A DNA stretch of 64,000 nt from Flavihumibacter sp. UBA7668 (GTDB lineage Bacteria; Bacteroidota; Bacteroidia; Chitinophagales; Chitinophagaceae): positions 186,001-250,000 of the forward strand of contig NZ_DLHM01000007.1 in the NCBI RefSeq assembly GCF_002483205.1, read 5' to 3'. Positions 16,599-25,553 of the stretch are shown piece by piece. Both the position numbers and the translations under genes were made by a program. The notes below the pieces were generated by a model. It was not told the DNA's origin and did not search any database. It saw only the letters and a program-made list of their open reading frames with translations. How positions within the stretch are numbered: the first letter of the stretch is position 1; every line of letters begins with the position of its first letter.

Positions 16599-17809
16599 TA
16601 AGGGTACAACATATACTTCTTCCGCATCTGTTTGTATTGGGATAAGCCCGGTTCCCAGCTTGCCCGGATCTCCGCCTCGGATTTCCCCTCCCTGATCTGC
16701 TGCTGGAAAAGATCCGTACCCGCCAGTTTATTGATATCACCCATCTGATTACTCTGGCTGCGATCGAAAAACTTCTCCTTATTTGGATAGGCTCTATATA
16801 ATTCCATCATCCAGCTAAGATTGATCTTTCCCGATTGCCGCATCAATCCCGCATCATAGTTCATCAAATCAATACCATAACAAACCTGATTCATATGAAG
16901 AGGTGTTTCCGACATGCCAGGAATACTTACCGGAGTAAACGCATAACTGTATTTTTCCTTTAAAGCAGGTGCCCCCAATTTGGTAAAAGGCGTCCTCGTA
17001 CCCCGACCCTGACTTATAATAGTACCCTCAAACAGACAGGTTGCAGGATACAAATCAATACTCTGCTGTGTATTCAAATTCGGTGAAGGAGCTACGGGCA
17101 GGGTATAAGGCAAATCATGTGAATAATTCGCCATTTTGATAACCTTCAAACGACAGGGTGGCAATTCACGCAACCAACCCTCCCCATTGATCATTTGAGC
17201 AAACTCCGCAATCGTCATACCATGTGAAATCGGAATCGGGAACTGCCCGATTCCCGACTTAAACCGCATATCCAGAATTGGCCCGTCTACCAGATAACCA
17301 TTCGGATTCGGCCTGTCAAGGATCATCAATTCTTTTTTATGCTCCGAGCAGGCTTCCATCACATCACGCAAAACATTGATATAGGTATAAAACCGGCAAC
17401 CCACATCCTGAATATCAAAAATCATCAAATCAACATCGGCCAAATCTGCTGCTGATGGTTTCCGCTTGGCACCATACAGCGATATAATCGGCAATCCCGT
17501 TTCCCCATCCACCTCATCTTTTACCTTGGCTCCATTACTTGCGTTCCCCCTGAATCCGTGCTCCGGTCCAAACACTTTCACCACCTGCACACCTAATTTC
17601 ATTAAACTGTCTACCAAATGGCTCTTACCGATAATAGTTGTTGGATTGGCCAGAATTGCAACACGTTTCCCTTTTAAATAGGGCAGGTACTGATCCGTAC
17701 GTTCGGCCCCTGTTTGAATTGAAGCTGATTTTCTAACGCCGCTGTATAAACGCAAATAAATAAAGAGCGGGAGAGCAACCAAAATAGTAATAATAAGTAG
17801 ACGTTTCAT
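16598..17809 (-). CDS. DUF1343 protein, NamZ-like exo-beta-N-acetylmuramidase family
   Basis: A 403-residue exported or membrane-anchored protein (hydrophobic N-terminus MKRLLIITILVALPLFIYL). Family hallmarks: GKRVAILANPTTI near residue 48, KVFGPEHGFRGNAS near 85, DIQDVGCRFYTYI near 130, LDRPNPNG near 165 and GRGTRTPFTKLGAP near 280. The DUF1343 family includes NamZ (GH171), which removes terminal N-acetylmuramic acid from peptidoglycan fragments; a cell-wall recycling role is likely. Start at 17809 was chosen because the longer frame adds 22 residues before the signal. It is transcribed divergently from cydA, and its stop coincides with the end of the 11-bp repeat. Confidence 0.88.
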   Translation of the reverse strand: MKRLLIITILVALPLFIYLRLYSGVRKSASIQTGAERTDQYLPYLKGKRVAILANPTTIIGKSHLVDSLMKLGVQVVKVFGPEHGFRGNASNGAKVKDEVDGETGLPIISLYGAKRKPSAADLADVDLMIFDIQDVGCRFYTYINVLRDVMEACSEHKKELMILDRPNPNGYLVDGPILDMRFKSGIGQFPIPISHGMTIAEFAQMINGEGWLRELPPCRLKVIKMANYSHDLPYTLPVAPSPNLNTQQSIDLYPATCLFEGTIISQGRGTRTPFTKLGAPALKEKYSYAFTPVSIPGMSETPLHMNQVCYGIDLMNYDAGLMRQSGKINLSWMMELYRAYPNKEKFFDRSQSNQMGDINKLAGTDLFQQQIREGKSEAEIRASWEPGLSQYKQMRKKYMLYP

Positions 17810-17843
17810 TTTTCTAAGGTATAAAATATCACTCTTCTGTCCG

Positions 17844-17851
17844 TATCTTTG
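17844..17851 (+). promoter_or_regulatory. Candidate Bacteroidota -7 promoter element for cydAB
   Basis: TATCTTTG matches the Bacteroidota sigma-ABfr -7 consensus TAnnTTTG exactly. It lies 160 nt before cydA and 22 nt before the short leader frame at 17874. No clear TTTG -33 element is found 19-21 nt upstream, so the call rests on the -7 element alone. Confidence 0.35.
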
Positions 17852-17873
17852 CCTGGTCTTTAACACTTCTGGC

Positions 17874-18014
17874 ATGCCGAATGAAATCGATCAACCCGAA
17901 TCTGGCTGCTTGCTACCACCTGACTTCCGTTATAAGGAAGAACTGAACTTTTATTCTCTTCTGACGCCTCCATTGAATTATTTATCCTCTAATAACTATT
18001 TGTATGGATGTTGA
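17874..18014 (+). CDS. Possible 46-codon leader ORF overlapping cydA start
   Basis: An ATG-started frame of 46 codons (opening MPNEIDQPESGCLLPP, ending NNYLYGC) runs through the space between the divergent DUF1343 gene and cydA and stops at 18012-18014, eight bases inside cydA. A small stem-loop (CTTCC / GGAAG near 17925) lies within it. I do not recognise the product, and it is not the DUF4492 type that precedes cydA in some Bacteroidota. The overlap would allow translational coupling to cydA. It may equally be chance. Confidence 0.3.
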   Translation: MPNEIDQPESGCLLPPDFRYKEELNFYSLLTPPLNYLSSNNYLYGC

Positions 18015-19386
18015 AATTCTCTCCCGCATACAATTTGCCTTCACCATTGCATTCCATTATATATACCCTCCGCTTAGCATTGGGCTGGGATTAATTCTTG
18101 TAATTATGGAAGGGCTCTACCTGAAAACCGGCCAGAAAATTTATGAAGACATGACCCGGTTCTGGATCCGGATTTTTGCCCTCATATTCGGACTGGGCGT
18201 TGCCACTGGCATTATTATGGAATTCGAATTCGGTACCAACTGGGCCACCTATTCAAAATATGTAGGAGATATTTTCGGTAGTGCATTAGCGGCAGAAGGA
18301 ATTTTTGCATTCGCGCTCGAAAGTGGATTTCTCGGAATCCTTTTATTCGGTTGGAATCGGGTGAGTTCAAAAGTGCATTTCTTCTCAACCATCATGGTTT
18401 TTCTGGGATCGATGTTCAGCGCAGTTTGGATCGTTGTTGCCAATAGCTGGCAGCAAACTCCGGCCGGCTATCATATTGTTGGTGAAGGAATGAACGCCAG
18501 AGCAGAAATCACTGATTTCTGGGCAATGGTATTTAATCCCTCCAGTATGGAACGCCTGAGCCATGTCTGGATCGGTGCTTTTCTTGCCGGAGCCTTCCTG
18601 GTACTAAGTGTCCATGCTTATTATATCAAAAAGAATAAACACCTGGCTATTGCCAAACCGGGCTTTAAAATTGCGCTTGCCGTTGCTACTATTTTCTCCC
18701 TCGCTCAATTGTTCACCGGACATAAAAGTGCGGATGGGGTGGCGAAGAATCAACCGGCAAAACTGGCAGCACTCGAAGGTCATTACGATAGCAGTGCTAC
18801 AGCAGACATGTACCTGATGGGCTGGGTCGATAACAAAACGCAAACTACTACCGGAATCAAAATACCAGGTGGATTAAGCTTTCTGTTACACCAGGATTTT
18901 TCAACCCCTGTAACCGGTTTAAATGCATTTAAACCGGAGGATCGTCCCAGTCAGGTAAATGCTGTTTTCCAATTTTATCATATCATGGTAGCCATCGGCA
19001 TGATGCTGATTGTGCTTACCTGCTATGCCAGCTGGTTATGGTGGAAAGGAACATTATTTGAACATAAATGGTTGATGGGAGTTTTCGTTTGGGCCGTATT
19101 ACTACCACAAATAGCTAATCAGGCGGGATGGTTTGCGGCTGAAATGGGCCGTCAGCCCTGGGTGGTATACAACTTATTGCGAACATCAGATGCGCTCTCC
19201 AAATCAGTTAAAGCGGAACAGGTGCTGGTATCATTGATCATGTTCACCCTCGTTTATGCAACCCTGTTAGTATTGTTTTTATACCTTTTGAATAAAAAAA
19301 TAAAACACGGACCGGAATCTCAGGCACCCTTAGACGAAAAAGCGGTGGAAGCGAAAAGTATCCGGGAAAACCCAATCATGAACTAA
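18004..19386 (+). CDS. cydA: Cytochrome bd ubiquinol oxidase subunit I
   Basis: A 460-residue membrane protein, about nine transmembrane helices. It opens with the conserved stretch RIQFAFTIAFHYIYPPLSIG; His18 corresponds to the haem b595 ligand of CydA. Further family marks are GVATGIIMEFEFGTNW near residue 65 and the quinol-site motif EMGRQPWVVYNLLRTSDA near 380. The length suggests the short Q-loop version. CydA/CydB form the high-affinity, oxygen-scavenging terminal quinol oxidase of the inner membrane, used at low oxygen and under stress. cydB follows after 10 nt. Confidence 0.96.
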   Translation: MDVEILSRIQFAFTIAFHYIYPPLSIGLGLILVIMEGLYLKTGQKIYEDMTRFWIRIFALIFGLGVATGIIMEFEFGTNWATYSKYVGDIFGSALAAEGIFAFALESGFLGILLFGWNRVSSKVHFFSTIMVFLGSMFSAVWIVVANSWQQTPAGYHIVGEGMNARAEITDFWAMVFNPSSMERLSHVWIGAFLAGAFLVLSVHAYYIKKNKHLAIAKPGFKIALAVATIFSLAQLFTGHKSADGVAKNQPAKLAALEGHYDSSATADMYLMGWVDNKTQTTTGIKIPGGLSFLLHQDFSTPVTGLNAFKPEDRPSQVNAVFQFYHIMVAIGMMLIVLTCYASWLWWKGTLFEHKWLMGVFVWAVLLPQIANQAGWFAAEMGRQPWVVYNLLRTSDALSKSVKAEQVLVSLIMFTLVYATLLVLFLYLLNKKIKHGPESQAPLDEKAVEAKSIRENPIMN

Positions 19387-19396
19387 TACAATTACC

Positions 19397-20425
19397 ATGT
19401 TTCTTGGAATAGATTATACTACCTGGTGGTTTCTTGTTTTTGGAGGAGTTATCAGTGGTTACGCCATACTTGATGGATTTGACCTTGGTGCTGGTGCATT
19501 ACATCTTTTTTTGAAAAAAGAAGAGAGCCGTCGCATTGCTTTGAATGCCATAGGTCCTGTTTGGGATGGAAATGAGGTTTGGCTGGTTATAGCAGGTGGC
19601 GCATTATTTGCCGGTTTTCCAATAGCCTATGCTGCGGTTTTTTCTGCATTTTATCTCCCCGTTATGATATTTCTGATCGGCTTGATCTGGCGGGCTGTGG
19701 CAATTGAATTCCGAAGTAAGGAACCAGGTAAAATCTGGCGACTCACCTGGGATATTGTTTACACTTTTGCATGTGTTGTGGTTACACTGTCGCTTGGTTT
19801 AATGCTGGGGAATATTGCGCTGGGATTACCTCTTAATGAAGAGAAAGAGTTCACTGGAACAATGCTTTCCTTTTTCAACCTGTTTTCCTTTTTGGTTGCC
19901 ATGACAACCCTCGCTTTGTTTATGATGCATGGGGCAATTTATCTTGCCATGAAAACAGAAAACCGGTTATATGTGAAGCTTACGGTACTGGCCAAAAACT
20001 TTACGATATTCTTTCTGGTTGCTTTTTCGCTGACCACCCTCTACACGCTCTTGTATATTCCTCATCTAAGTGATAAAATTCGCAGTAATCCCCAATATTT
20101 TATTTTTCCGGTTATCATGATCCTCGCAATTGCAAGTATACCGCGACAATTAAAAAGAGGTAATTATCGGTTGGCTTTTGTATTTTCTTCTATCACCATT
20201 GCCTCCTTATTGGTTGCAGTAGCTGTCGAAGTTTTTCCAAATCTTTTATATGCCAGCAATAATCCGGCTAACAGCATCACCATCCAAAATGCTGCGTCTT
20301 CCCGGCAAACAATGAAAACCTTATTGATCATTGCACTAATCGGCACTCCCCTGGTTGCTACCTATACCGCTTTCGTCTTCTGGACCTTCAAAGGAAAGGT
20401 AAAACTCGATGAGATGAGTTATTAA
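19397..20425 (+). CDS. cydB: Cytochrome bd ubiquinol oxidase subunit II
   Basis: A 342-residue protein with about eight to nine membrane helices. The family signature GYAILDGFDLGAGALHLF lies at residues 20-40, followed by NAIGPVWDGNEVWLVIAGGA near 50-70, both characteristic of CydB. It partners cydA, 10 nt upstream, in the bd oxidase. No cydX-like small ORF or cydDC genes follow. The gene ends 6 nt before the strong repeat hairpin at 20431. Confidence 0.96.
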   Translation: MFLGIDYTTWWFLVFGGVISGYAILDGFDLGAGALHLFLKKEESRRIALNAIGPVWDGNEVWLVIAGGALFAGFPIAYAAVFSAFYLPVMIFLIGLIWRAVAIEFRSKEPGKIWRLTWDIVYTFACVVVTLSLGLMLGNIALGLPLNEEKEFTGTMLSFFNLFSFLVAMTTLALFMMHGAIYLAMKTENRLYVKLTVLAKNFTIFFLVAFSLTTLYTLLYIPHLSDKIRSNPQYFIFPVIMILAIASIPRQLKRGNYRLAFVFSSITIASLLVAVAVEVFPNLLYASNNPANSITIQNAASSRQTMKTLLIIALIGTPLVATYTAFVFWTFKGKVKLDEMSY

Positions 20426-20430
20426 AATCA

Positions 20431-20514
20431 AGAGGTGTCAGACAGGTGTTAGAACTTTGTTCTAACACCTGTCTGACACCTCTCTAACAACGTTCTAACA
20501 CCTGTCTGACACCT
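20431..20514. repeat. 11-bp-period repeat element with 25-bp perfect hairpin (junction B)
   Basis: A perfect 25-bp inverted repeat (20431-20455 and 20459-20483) around a 3-nt TTT loop, followed by a further direct copy of 23 bases of the right arm at 20492-20514. The arms are built of 11-bp units such as CTAACACCTGT and CTGACACCTCT, the same units as at 16522-16598. It fills the space between convergent cydB and the DUF1080 gene, whose stop codon overlaps its last bases. The predicted RNA hairpin is very stable on either strand; no terminator T-run follows. Confidence 0.9.
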
Positions 20515-21469
20515 AAAGAGCAGGGGTAATCGTAATATTGCGGAATTCAATCGGACCATGGTCACCCTGGAAATACAAAGGACCTGGTTCACCTTCCTTA
20601 CTGTCAATGGCACCACCGGTTATTCCCGGAATCTCCTGATAATATACAATCTGCTTACCGTTCAAAAAAACTGTTACATATCGGCCAACCAGCGTAATAT
20701 CATAACTCTGCCACTCTCCCGCCGGCTTCGCTGCCATCTCTACCGGAGATATAAAACCATAAATCGCACCCAGTAAATCTTTCGCCGGATCCTTTCCATA
20801 ACTGTCCTCAATCTGAACCTCGTACCTTCCACGCAGATAAACCCCACTATTACTTCCAGTTGGACAACGGAATTCTACATGCAATTTAAAATCTCTAAAC
20901 TTCTGTGCAGTAGCCAGATTAACACCAGATTTCGGACTCTTCAACACGCCATTTTCCACTACCCACTGGTTATTCGTACCCATTGGCTTCCAGCCATCCA
21001 GATTTTTACCATTAAATAAGGCTACCGGCTTCCCCCAAACTGGCGTCTTTGTCGGACGCAAAGCAGGCGCCTTAACCCCGGTAAATGGCCATATCTTTCC
21101 ATTTGCCTCTACCATTGTTCCCGTTAACTTTCCATCGGCCAAAACTGCTTCAAATTGCTGGTCATTATCCTCCGCTTCCCACTGTGGTGGTAAACTGAAA
21201 CTCAACTTACCATCAACAAAAAACACCTGTGAAACCGGACGGGCACTTCCACCCATTCCTACAAAATGTCCAACCAGCCGCTTATGGCCCGAATGATTGA
21301 TCTCCAGCCAGGATGGTTTCGGTACCCCATTTTCTATTACCGTCAAATCCCAGCGACCCTCAATCTGAGGAGCAGCCGATTTTACTGTTATATGATCCTG
21401 GGCAGATGCAGCAATGCCTGTTGCAACCAGCCATCCCATAACACTCACATACTGAACAAATTTTTTCAT
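20513..21469 (-). CDS. DUF1080 (3-keto-disaccharide hydrolase type) secreted protein
   Basis: A 318-residue exported protein with a signal peptide ending near ASAQ (residue 24). The N-terminal 120 residues form a small beta domain (GRWDLTVIENGVPKPSWLEI). The C-terminal 190 residues match DUF1080: LFNGKNLDGWKPMGTNNQW, the GSNSGVYLRGRYEVQIEDSYG stretch, and the ending PIEFRNITITPAL. DUF1080 is a concanavalin-like fold; some members hydrolyse 3-keto-glycosides. Start at 21469 gives a normal signal peptide; an ATG 8 codons upstream is possible. It stands alone between a repeat element and a divergent lipoprotein. Confidence 0.85.
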   Translation of the reverse strand: MKKFVQYVSVMGWLVATGIAASAQDHITVKSAAPQIEGRWDLTVIENGVPKPSWLEINHSGHKRLVGHFVGMGGSARPVSQVFFVDGKLSFSLPPQWEAEDNDQQFEAVLADGKLTGTMVEANGKIWPFTGVKAPALRPTKTPVWGKPVALFNGKNLDGWKPMGTNNQWVVENGVLKSPKSGVNLATAQKFRDFKLHVEFRCPTGSNSGVYLRGRYEVQIEDSYGKDPAKDLLGAIYGFISPVEMAAKPAGEWQSYDITLVGRYVTVFLNGKQIVYYQEIPGITGGAIDSKEGEPGPLYFQGDHGPIEFRNITITPAL

Positions 21470-21666
21470 TTTCGATCGATCTTGTTGGTTCACAATTAAA
21501 TGAGCTACAAATTAAGCCTTTTACCGCTTTTACCATGAGCAACTCACAGACCCCTCACTGCTCAACCTGCCCATTTTTCATTTAAACCATTCAATCCGGC
21601 ATTTCAAACCACCACAGCAACAGTCTGCACTTATCACCTGTCAAGGGTTCAAACCAGCATTTTCTC

Positions 21667-22491
21667 ATGAAAAAAACAACCCTAATCAGCTTTATTTCAG
21701 GTCTGGTTATATTCCTAAGCTGCCAAAAACAGCACCCAACCCAGCCATACCCCCAACCGGATAAAACCAGCCAGGATAAGCTTTTGCGCTCCATTAACTG
21801 GGAAAATGGAATGATTACCAATTTTGAATACCACCCGGACAGCTCCCTTCAATTACGAAAAGATGTTACAAATTCCAGTAATCAATCGATCCATTTTATC
21901 TGGAAGGACGGTCGGATGATCGAACATTTCAACGAAATAGATATCGCAACCAATGAATACATTTATAACCCGGCAAATCAAATAACGAAAATCATTCACC
22001 GGCTAAAAAACAACAATCCAAACAGAACGGAGCTTGAATTTGACTACCTGCCATCGGGACATGTAGATGAATTACACTATTTTGAATTATATGAAGGAGT
22101 CAAATCCTTAACTGGCCGATCAAAGTACCTGTATGATGCCAATCAGGATTTATATCAAATAGAGAATTTTGACCAGGATGGGAACCTGCGACTGATCTAC
22201 CAGATTGAATCGTATTCCCCTCCCTGCAAGCTGCTTCCATGGGTATTTATCTATCCGGGTATCCAAATTAATTTTTCTCTTTATAATTATCCTGTTCTTC
22301 AAAAGATGAATAGGTTCCCGGCTTATATCCGACAAACCGGATACGATTTAAATGGAACTATTACCAGCCAGTTTATGCTGGAAAACATTCTCACACTGGA
22401 TAGTTCTACAGTAAAATCACTGGAAATAAAAACCACTTATCCGGATTCACCACAAAGCAATAGTTCAATATCAGCAGAATTCTCCTACTAA
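21667..22491 (+). CDS. YD-repeat-like lipoprotein, tandem copy 1
   Basis: A 274-residue lipoprotein with lipobox FLSCQKQ (Cys19). The body shows short beta-type repeats of the kind seen in RHS/YD proteins: FEYHPDSSLQ, YIYNPANQITKI, FDYLPSGHVDEL and YLYDANQDLYQIENFDQDGN. No catalytic motif is visible and I cannot assign a function; a surface or periplasmic binding role is possible. It is followed 37 nt later by a clear paralogue with the same layout, including the ESYSPPCKLLPWVFI / ESYSDSCDFLPWVFI stretch. Confidence 0.75.
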   Translation: MKKTTLISFISGLVIFLSCQKQHPTQPYPQPDKTSQDKLLRSINWENGMITNFEYHPDSSLQLRKDVTNSSNQSIHFIWKDGRMIEHFNEIDIATNEYIYNPANQITKIIHRLKNNNPNRTELEFDYLPSGHVDELHYFELYEGVKSLTGRSKYLYDANQDLYQIENFDQDGNLRLIYQIESYSPPCKLLPWVFIYPGIQINFSLYNYPVLQKMNRFPAYIRQTGYDLNGTITSQFMLENILTLDSSTVKSLEIKTTYPDSPQSNSSISAEFSY

Positions 22492-22528
22492 CCAGTAGGC
22501 CTTTATCCTTAATGTTTATAAGTCTATT

Positions 22529-23359
22529 ATGAAAAAAAATAAAATCAGCTTTGCTCTTTTAACAATTGCAGCCCTTTTAAGTCTGTTAAATCTTTCCTGT
22601 AAGCGCGATGAACCAGATGAACCTGTATTTCCAACAAGACAACAATACCTCCTCAAATCAATTCAATGGGAGGAAGGAACGAAATCTGATTTTTCTTACA
22701 ATCCAGACAGCACCATTAAAGAAAGATCAGACAGGTCCGGCCAAAGAAGGGAACTAACCAGCTTCGTCTGGGAAAACGGCCGAATGGTACAACATGCTCA
22801 GGAATCTTCTTTATATACCAATAGTTATAATTATTCAACAAGCGGACAAATTTCAGGTATTCGGAACCGTTATAAAGACATTCCATTAACCAATGGTTAT
22901 GAACTTAAATTCCAATACCAGTCAAACGGACTTCTGGCAAAAATGCAATATAACCAGATCAATGAAGCAGGGGAAACACTTATTCAGGAAGCCATTTATC
23001 AATACAATAACAAAGAGCTGATAAAAATTCAGGGATTTGACAAACTTGGGCGTTTAAAGCTTGAAAATAGTATTGAATCCTATTCCGATTCCTGCGACTT
23101 TCTACCATGGGTTTTCATTTCCACAAGCCTATCGCCGCTCTATCAAATCTATAATTACCCGGTTCTGTCAAATATGAAAAAACTCCCGACACGCATCGTT
23201 CAAAAGCTTTATGACAATGATGGAATAGTATCCTCTACTTATATTTATATTAATCAGCCAGTTATTGATGGATATGCAATTAAAGAGTTGAAACAGGAGG
23301 TTTTACATCCCGATAACCCAACGTATAATTCTGCCAATACAGGAACATTTTTATATTAA
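22529..23359 (+). CDS. YD-repeat-like lipoprotein, tandem copy 2
   Basis: A 276-residue paralogue of the preceding gene. The lipobox is NLSCKRDE (Cys24), followed by the same series of short repeats (FSYNPDSTIKE, YNYSTSGQISGI, FQYQSNGLLAKM, YQYNNKELIKIQGFDKLG) and the same C-terminal pattern with a single shared cysteine. Divergence is substantial, so the duplication is not recent. The 16-nt gap to the convergent dioxygenase gene holds no terminator. Function unknown. Confidence 0.75.
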   Translation: MKKNKISFALLTIAALLSLLNLSCKRDEPDEPVFPTRQQYLLKSIQWEEGTKSDFSYNPDSTIKERSDRSGQRRELTSFVWENGRMVQHAQESSLYTNSYNYSTSGQISGIRNRYKDIPLTNGYELKFQYQSNGLLAKMQYNQINEAGETLIQEAIYQYNNKELIKIQGFDKLGRLKLENSIESYSDSCDFLPWVFISTSLSPLYQIYNYPVLSNMKKLPTRIVQKLYDNDGIVSSTYIYINQPVIDGYAIKELKQEVLHPDNPTYNSANTGTFLY

Positions 23360-23375
23360 CTCATTTAGAATGTAT

Positions 23376-24596
23376 TTACTGGTGTGCAGGCTCAGGAAGC
23401 TCAAAATAATCTCCTCTTGTTTTATCCAACAAATCTGATATGAGTTCAAAATTCATTGTACCGGGTTGGAGGTTAATAAACTTAGCAACAATTCTGCGAT
23501 GCCGGTACAAAATCAGGGTAGATTCCAAACTGGCATCAATCTTATTCAGTTTCATTTCCGTTTCAAAATCATCAACTGATGGAACAAACGTAAGTGCAAC
23601 TCTTTTTATTCCCAATTCCTCACCAAGTTTCACCAATTCCTTTTCTCTGTTTTTTTTCGAATACCCCTGCTCATTAGCATATACAAAATATCCTTTCAGA
23701 TACTGTTGCCGGGATGTTGATTCCTTTTCCATAAATACAAGCCATTGGCGGATGGCAGCCCAATCAGGCCGGTTACCCACAAACAATATCAACCCATGAT
23801 ATCGCCCATACTTACAAACCGGACATGCCCTGCTGCCCCTATCCGGTCCATATGCATGATAAGGTATAAAAGATGGCTGGTCTTCACCTATCGACAATCC
23901 CGATACAACTGCGTTCGTCATTTTTTTCGGATAATTCGGGATATTTAATCCCAGTATGATATCGTGTACTGCCACCTGTACTTTTCCATCCAGCAATACT
24001 CGCAACACTCCACTGCCTCCCCTGTTTTCCATGGGATATTTTTTTGTATGTGGGATCAAAAGAGGGTCATCATCAAATACCAGATCATCCACATAATAGG
24101 GCAACTTACTGCCCGGTTCAAGAATAAATAAATGTATATGAGCAGGTAATTGATCATTGGGATAGGCAGCCGGACGATTGGTATAAATAGAATATCTGCC
24201 CTTTTCGTCGGATTTTACCCAGCCACGGATTCGCCCATGTTGTTGGGCATCTGCAGGCAGACCCGGCCCCCTGGAATAAAGGCCCTGTTCATCCGTCTGC
24301 CAATAATAAATAAGAACACCGGATGCCGGATCTACCCCGTTGAGTTCAAATACAGTTCCTGTAATCAGTAATGGTTGTTTTGCGTTGCGCCATCCCTCAC
24401 TGGTATCCACCGAATTTATCTGTTCAGGCATTCCTGCAAAAAATAATTCACATCCTTCGCAATTTCCACCCACCTGCCCATTTGCCGTTACAGGTTCGCC
24501 TGTTGATTGCCCCTTACAGGAGAAAGTTGTGGCCAGTATAACAGGACCAAATAGTAATACAAAAAGTAAAAAGCGGCATTGAGTTATAGTCATCAT
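23376..24596 (-). CDS. Intradiol-dioxygenase-like lipoprotein with thioredoxin-like C-terminal domain
   Basis: A 406-residue lipoprotein (lipobox TTFSCKGQ, Cys27). Residues about 45-200 match intradiol ring-cleavage dioxygenases: CEGCE at 46-50, Tyr97/98, then GRYSIYTNRPAAYP with Tyr135 and the His153-x-His155 pair, giving the Tyr/Tyr/His/His iron set. Known enzymes open catechol rings with iron(III). From about residue 250 a second domain starts with RACPVCKYGRYHGLILFVG, a CxxC thioredoxin-like fold ending near 395. The combination on one exported protein is unusual. Start could be either of two adjacent ATGs. A possible promoter (CAAA 24642-24645, CAAACTA 24614-24620, 21-nt spacing) lies upstream on the minus strand. 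Confidence 0.8.
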   Translation of the reverse strand: MMTITQCRFLLFVLLFGPVILATTFSCKGQSTGEPVTANGQVGGNCEGCELFFAGMPEQINSVDTSEGWRNAKQPLLITGTVFELNGVDPASGVLIYYWQTDEQGLYSRGPGLPADAQQHGRIRGWVKSDEKGRYSIYTNRPAAYPNDQLPAHIHLFILEPGSKLPYYVDDLVFDDDPLLIPHTKKYPMENRGGSGVLRVLLDGKVQVAVHDIILGLNIPNYPKKMTNAVVSGLSIGEDQPSFIPYHAYGPDRGSRACPVCKYGRYHGLILFVGNRPDWAAIRQWLVFMEKESTSRQQYLKGYFVYANEQGYSKKNREKELVKLGEELGIKRVALTFVPSVDDFETEMKLNKIDASLESTLILYRHRRIVAKFINLQPGTMNFELISDLLDKTRGDYFELPEPAHQ

Positions 24597-24650
24597 AGTT
24601 TACCAATTTTCAGCAAACTACTCCCTCACGGGTTCGTTTTCCAAACAGAA

Positions 24651-25496
24651 TCAGGTATCCTGTGTGGAAATTAGGCTATCCTGAGTACCAGTGCCATAAG
24701 CCTTCCGAAAAGCTGTCACATAATTTCGGCTCAGTCGCACCACTGCAGTATTCATCAGGGTCAGATCATAATCTCCATTCTGTCGGGATGTATAAAATCG
24801 TATCGCTTTCAGATTAACAATAAAGGATTTATGTACGCGGATAAACTGAGCAGGATCCAATTGTTCTTCTATACTTTTAAGAGTTCCCTTATGAAGGTAT
24901 TTTTTCTGGTCAAGATAAATTTGAATATAGGGTGAACTCGCTTCCATATACAAAATCTCCTGCACCGGAACAGGAATTTTTCTGGCTCCATCCGTAAGCA
25001 GGAGGTGTGAAATTTGGGCGGATGACAACATAGTCTTTGGTGCCTCCTTAAAATCCACCATCGGTTTCCTCCGCCTGCTCCAAATTACCGGAATACTGTA
25101 TACTGCCAATAATACATAGAGATATTCTGTAATGGTGAACCAAAGCGTCTGCCTTATTTCGAATTGATGTTCATAAAACAACCCGGATACCATCCAGATT
25201 AAAACGGAAAATAAAATCAAATGAAGAAAAACCGGTCCAGTGACTCCAAGCAAAATTTTCAACAGGTTATTCCTTTTCAACCCAACCAATACCTGCAATT
25301 GAAGAACCAACAAAGGAATGAATAAGATCCAAAAGCTGCTGAATAAAACGGACTCCGCAGGATAATAGGCACCACCCTGAAAAACAGTGCCAAGATAATC
25401 CTGAACCAGTGTTAAAAGTAGAAGTATGCCGGAAAAAACAAATAACCACTTTATGTTGATAAGGCCTTTTATGGATATGTTATTTAGTGAGATCAT
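24651..25496 (-). CDS. LytTR DNA-binding domain membrane regulator
   Basis: A 281-residue protein with about four membrane helices in the first 150 residues and a C-terminal LytTR DNA-binding domain at about 178-272 (KIPVPVQEILYMEASSPYIQ, then FIRVHKSFIVNLKAIRFY). There is no response-regulator receiver domain; membrane-LytTR proteins of this kind probably sense a membrane or outside signal directly. Targets cannot be named; the downstream same-strand dioxygenase gene, 54 nt away, is the nearest candidate. It diverges from the cobalamin riboswitch operon. Confidence 0.88.
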   Translation of the reverse strand: MISLNNISIKGLINIKWLFVFSGILLLLTLVQDYLGTVFQGGAYYPAESVLFSSFWILFIPLLVLQLQVLVGLKRNNLLKILLGVTGPVFLHLILFSVLIWMVSGLFYEHQFEIRQTLWFTITEYLYVLLAVYSIPVIWSRRRKPMVDFKEAPKTMLSSAQISHLLLTDGARKIPVPVQEILYMEASSPYIQIYLDQKKYLHKGTLKSIEEQLDPAQFIRVHKSFIVNLKAIRFYTSRQNGDYDLTLMNTAVVRLSRNYVTAFRKAYGTGTQDSLISTQDT

Positions 25497-25553
25497 GGCT
25501 TAGTTTCTATTTTGAAAATTACGAAGAAATGATGGGCCTCTCTGAAATCACCC

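Noticed and set aside
22484..22499. Small hairpin (CCTACT / AGTAGG) across the stop of the first YD-like lipoprotein gene as a terminator
   Set aside because: Only 6 bp with no T-run; the second paralogue follows 37 nt later and is probably co-transcribed.
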